Below are positions 6,488 through 8,281 of a stretch of 8,281 bases of DNA, one piece after another. The notes under the pieces were generated by a model. The model was not told the DNA's origin, did not search any database, and was given only the letters and a program-made list of their open reading frames with translations. Source of the stretch: Bacteroidota bacterium (GTDB lineage: Bacteria; Bacteroidota; Bacteroidia; Chitinophagales; Chitinophagaceae); assembly GCA_021824855.1 (NCBI GenBank), contig JAKAJX010000105.1, positions 1-8,281 on the forward strand, in the 5' to 3' direction. The translations under genes were made by a program, and so were the position numbers. Position 1 is the first letter of the stretch, and every line of letters starts with the position of its first letter.

Positions 6488-6955
6488 TTAATTGCCGGGT
6501 AATGGATTTTTTTGATTTGGCTGAGCAGAAGAATTAGTAGATGGATTATTTGAATTGCCTGTATAAGTTTCTCCTTTAAAATTCAAGGATTTACTAACAG
6601 TACCATTATTAAAAAATAATGTTGCCGATTTTGAGAAATTACCAATTGCATTTCCACTAAATCCTAATGTAACTATAATTGTTTCGCCGGGTGCAAATTT
6701 TTTACCTTTCTCGTATTTAGGCGTAGTACAACCACAACCTACTTGTACATTATCGAGCGATGCCGAATCGGTGCCAATATTTTTAATAAGCACTTCATAT
6801 TGAACAGGCTTTCCGTAGGGTATTTTACCAAAATCGTACTGATCGTTTTTAAATTCAAATAATTTAGTAATATCTTTTGCTATGTTATTCGGGTGTTGAG
6901 CATAAACAGCGCCAACAGCACTCAGCATAAAAACAATAAAAAATAATTTTTTCAT
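6488..6955 (-). CDS. DUF1573 domain exported protein with Asn/Ser/Pro-rich tail
   Basis: A 155-residue exported protein: signal peptide at about residues 1-20 (M-K-K-L-F-F core, cleavage likely at Y-A-Q), a DUF1573 domain at about 34-131 with Y-D-F-G-K-I-P-Y-G (40-48), I-K-N-I-G (57-61), G-C-G-C-T-T-P (Cys74 and Cys76) and F-K-G-E (127-130), then a low-complexity Asn/Ser/Pro/Gln tail of about 25 residues that its neighbour lacks. I start it at the ATG at 6955, which gives a canonical signal peptide preceded by A-A-G-G-G-A-A; the frame continues to a TTG at 6967, but that would add only M-V-R-E. It is the first gene of the DUF1573 pair and is divergent from the E1 dehydrogenase gene, about 180 bp away. 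Function is unknown; the tail may be a flexible linker in the periplasm or at the surface. Confidence 0.87.
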   Translation of the reverse strand: MKKLFFIVFMLSAVGAVYAQHPNNIAKDITKLFEFKNDQYDFGKIPYGKPVQYEVLIKNIGTDSASLDNVQVGCGCTTPKYEKGKKFAPGETIIVTLGFSGNAIGNFSKSATLFFNNGTVSKSLNFKGETYTGNSNNPSTNSSAQPNQKNPLPGN

Positions 6956-6964
6956 TTCCCTTAC

Positions 6965-6972
6965 CAATTTTA
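6965..6972 (-). promoter_or_regulatory. Weak candidate -7 element of the DUF1573 pair
   Basis: In minus-strand sense TAAAATTG matches TAnnTTTG with one mismatch and lies 9 bases before the ATG at 6955, the same gap as in the small leftmost gene. It would also overlap the rival TTG start at 6967. No -33 element is evident. AT-rich sequence makes one-mismatch hits common. Confidence 0.25.
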
Positions 6973-7100
6973 GAAAGAATAAAATTAGGTATAATGCATT
7001 ATTAAAACCGTGTAATTGTGTAAAAATTATGCCAAATACGCAATTTTAAAGAATCTTCTTATATTGTACTACCATTCTTTCCACAAGAAAATTAGAAATA

Positions 7101-7130
7101 TTTCTATTGCTGTTGTAATATTTAATTTTG
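7101..7130 (+). promoter_or_regulatory. Candidate promoter of the E1 dehydrogenase gene
   Basis: TAATTTTG at 7123-7130 is a perfect TAnnTTTG element, with TTTC at 7101-7104 as a one-mismatch -33 element at an 18-base spacing. Only four bases separate the -7 element from the ATG at 7135, so the transcript would start at about the start codon. Either the mRNA is leaderless or translation starts at the in-frame ATG at 7171, which would then have a leader of about 35 bases. Confidence 0.5.
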
Positions 7131-7134
7131 TTTC

Positions 7135-8281
7135 ATGGAACAAACCATTACCTTGGCATATAAAGATGATATGCTCTCATACGAAGGTTTCAAAAATCAA
7201 GTATTAGACGACTATAAAACTGCATTTATTAGTCGTGAAGCCAGTTTAATCGGGCGTCGTGAAGTATTAACAGGCAAAGCCAAATTTGGCATTTTTGGCG
7301 ATGGAAAAGAGTTAGCTCAAATTGCCGCAGCCAAATTTTTTAAAGCCGGAGATTTTAGAGCAGGATATTACCGTGATCAAACTTTTATGTTTGCTACAGG
7401 CTTGGCAAGTATTGAACAATTTTTTGCTCAACTATTTTCGGATCCTGATATAAACAATGATCCATTTAGTGCGGGCAGACAAATGGTTTCGCACTTTGCA
7501 ACCAGAATTGTAGATGAAACCGGGCATTGGTTAGATTTAGCCAATAGAAAAAATATAAGCTCCGATATGGCGCCTACTGCATCACAAATGCCAAGAGCAT
7601 TAGGTTTAGCATTTGCTTCAAAATGTTTTAGAAATACACCCCAATTACAATCCTTTCACGAATTAAGTCATAATGGCAATGAAGTTTGTTTTTGTACAAT
7701 TGGTGATGCATCAACCAGCGAAGGACATTTTTGGGAAACAGTAAATGCTGCAGGAGTATTGCAAGTGCCTTTGGCCATTTTTGTGTGGGATGATGGATAT
7801 GGCATTTCGGTTCCAAAAGCATATCAAACTACAAAAGGTTCTATTTCAGAAGCTTTAAACGGATTTGTAAAGAAAGAAGGCACCAATGGAATAGATATTT
7901 ATAAAGTAAAAGCATGGGATTATGCCGGCATGTGCGAAGTATTTGAACAAGGCATTCAAAAAATAAGAGATACCCATACACCTGCTGTATTTCATGTAGA
8001 AGAAGTAACACAACCTCAAGGGCATTCTACCAGCGGAAGTCACGAAAGATATAAAGATCCTAAACGTTTAGAATGGGAAAGAGAGTGGGATTGTATAAAA
8101 AAATTTAGAGAATGGATATTAACAAACAATATTGCCACTGCCGATGAATTAAACGAAATAGATTATAAAGCAAAAGATTTTGTAAGAGAATCGAAAATTA
8201 AAGCATGGGAAAAATTTCATGCACCAATAAAAATTCAAGTAAGTCAATCAGTAGAACTCATTAAAGAAATGATGGTTAATG
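7135..8281 (+). CDS. Thiamine-diphosphate alpha-keto-acid dehydrogenase E1, alpha part (3' end cut by window)
   Basis: 382 codons are visible and the frame is open at the right edge. This is the E1 alpha module of a 2-oxo-acid dehydrogenase complex, which decarboxylates pyruvate or a branched-chain keto acid with thiamine diphosphate and passes the acyl group to E2. Visible landmarks are Y-Y-R-D (78-81), G-R-Q-M-V-S-H (114-120), the cofactor motif beginning G-D-A-S (190-193) with E-G at 196-197 and ending D-D-G-Y-G-I-S (219-225), and G-H-S (296-298). The canonical motif is GDG and NN; here it is GDA and DD. As I recall, Bacteroidota homologs share this and are about 800-residue fusions of E1 alpha and beta, so a transketolase-like beta half probably follows outside the window. 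Substrate specificity is not readable. Start: the ATG at 7135 or the in-frame ATG at 7171 (Met13, M-L-S-Y-E); conservation seems to begin near the latter. Confidence 0.9.
   Translation, partial: MEQTITLAYKDDMLSYEGFKNQVLDDYKTAFISREASLIGRREVLTGKAKFGIFGDGKELAQIAAAKFFKAGDFRAGYYRDQTFMFATGLASIEQFFAQLFSDPDINNDPFSAGRQMVSHFATRIVDETGHWLDLANRKNISSDMAPTASQMPRALGLAFASKCFRNTPQLQSFHELSHNGNEVCFCTIGDASTSEGHFWETVNAAGVLQVPLAIFVWDDGYGISVPKAYQTTKGSISEALNGFVKKEGTNGIDIYKVKAWDYAGMCEVFEQGIQKIRDTHTPAVFHVEEVTQPQGHSTSGSHERYKDPKRLEWEREWDCIKKFREWILTNNIATADELNEIDYKAKDFVRESKIKAWEKFHAPIKIQVSQSVELIKEMMVN

Noticed and set aside
6991..7002. 12-bp palindrome ATAATGCATTAT between the DUF1573 pair and the E1 gene
   Set aside because: It is AT-rich and of a length expected by chance in this window; it matches no operator I know.
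7016..7207. 63-codon open frame on the plus strand before the E1 gene
   Set aside because: It overlaps the E1 start in another frame, has no recognisable features and covers the promoter region.
7628..8043. Two minus-strand frames (7628-7822, 7855-8043) opposite the E1 gene
   Set aside because: Both lie antisense to the cofactor-binding region and neighbouring E1 sequence and look like random translations.
1..8281. CRISPR, tRNA, rRNA, insertion sequence, toxin-antitoxin or phage-defence cassette
   Set aside because: I found no spaced direct repeats, cloverleaf, transposase or defence-family protein; the genes are ordinary metabolism and envelope functions.

Overview
The window looks like an AT-rich Bacteroidota chromosome segment, probably Chitinophagales or a close relative. 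The grounds are: a DUF5723-type outer-membrane protein, a tandem pair of DUF1573 proteins, an E1 alpha-keto-acid dehydrogenase of the Bacteroidota type, few Shine-Dalgarno sequences, and several matches to the Bacteroidota -7 promoter element TAnnTTTG. The taxonomy is inferred from gene content. No rRNA, tRNA, CRISPR array, insertion sequence or phage gene is visible.

Layout, left to right. A small unrecognised membrane-anchored or secreted protein (103-492, minus) is divergent from a YahK-like zinc alcohol dehydrogenase/aldehyde reductase (702-1754, plus). That gene runs tail-to-tail, with only 3 bp between stop codons, into a DUF5723 beta-barrel-type protein (1758-3215, minus). Next on the minus strand are an Amt ammonium transporter (3310-4653), a class I/II PLP aminotransferase (4813-6009) and two DUF1573 genes in one probable operon (6085-6456 and 6488-6955). 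On the plus strand, divergent from the DUF1573 pair, is the start of a thiamine-diphosphate E1 dehydrogenase (7135 to beyond the right edge). No gap between genes exceeds about 210 bases.

Transcription. The minus-strand genes appear to be separate units: DUF1573 pair, terminator; aminotransferase, terminator; amt, terminator; DUF5723. Each terminator is a hairpin followed by T residues in minus-strand sense. Two of the three contain G-U pairs that would be C-A mismatches in plus-strand RNA, which independently fixes their direction. TAnnTTTG elements lie 4-9 bp from the start codons of the small gene, the aminotransferase and the E1 gene, suggesting leaderless or nearly leaderless mRNAs.

Function. 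The genes are mostly housekeeping: ammonium uptake, amino-acid transamination, keto-acid oxidation, aldehyde reduction and envelope proteins. Ammonium import and transamination are both nitrogen metabolism, but the terminator between them argues against co-transcription. I found no convincing new multi-gene system. The most notable signals are the repeated promoter-to-start geometry, the aminotransferase promoter packed against the preceding terminator, and the unrecognised small gene.
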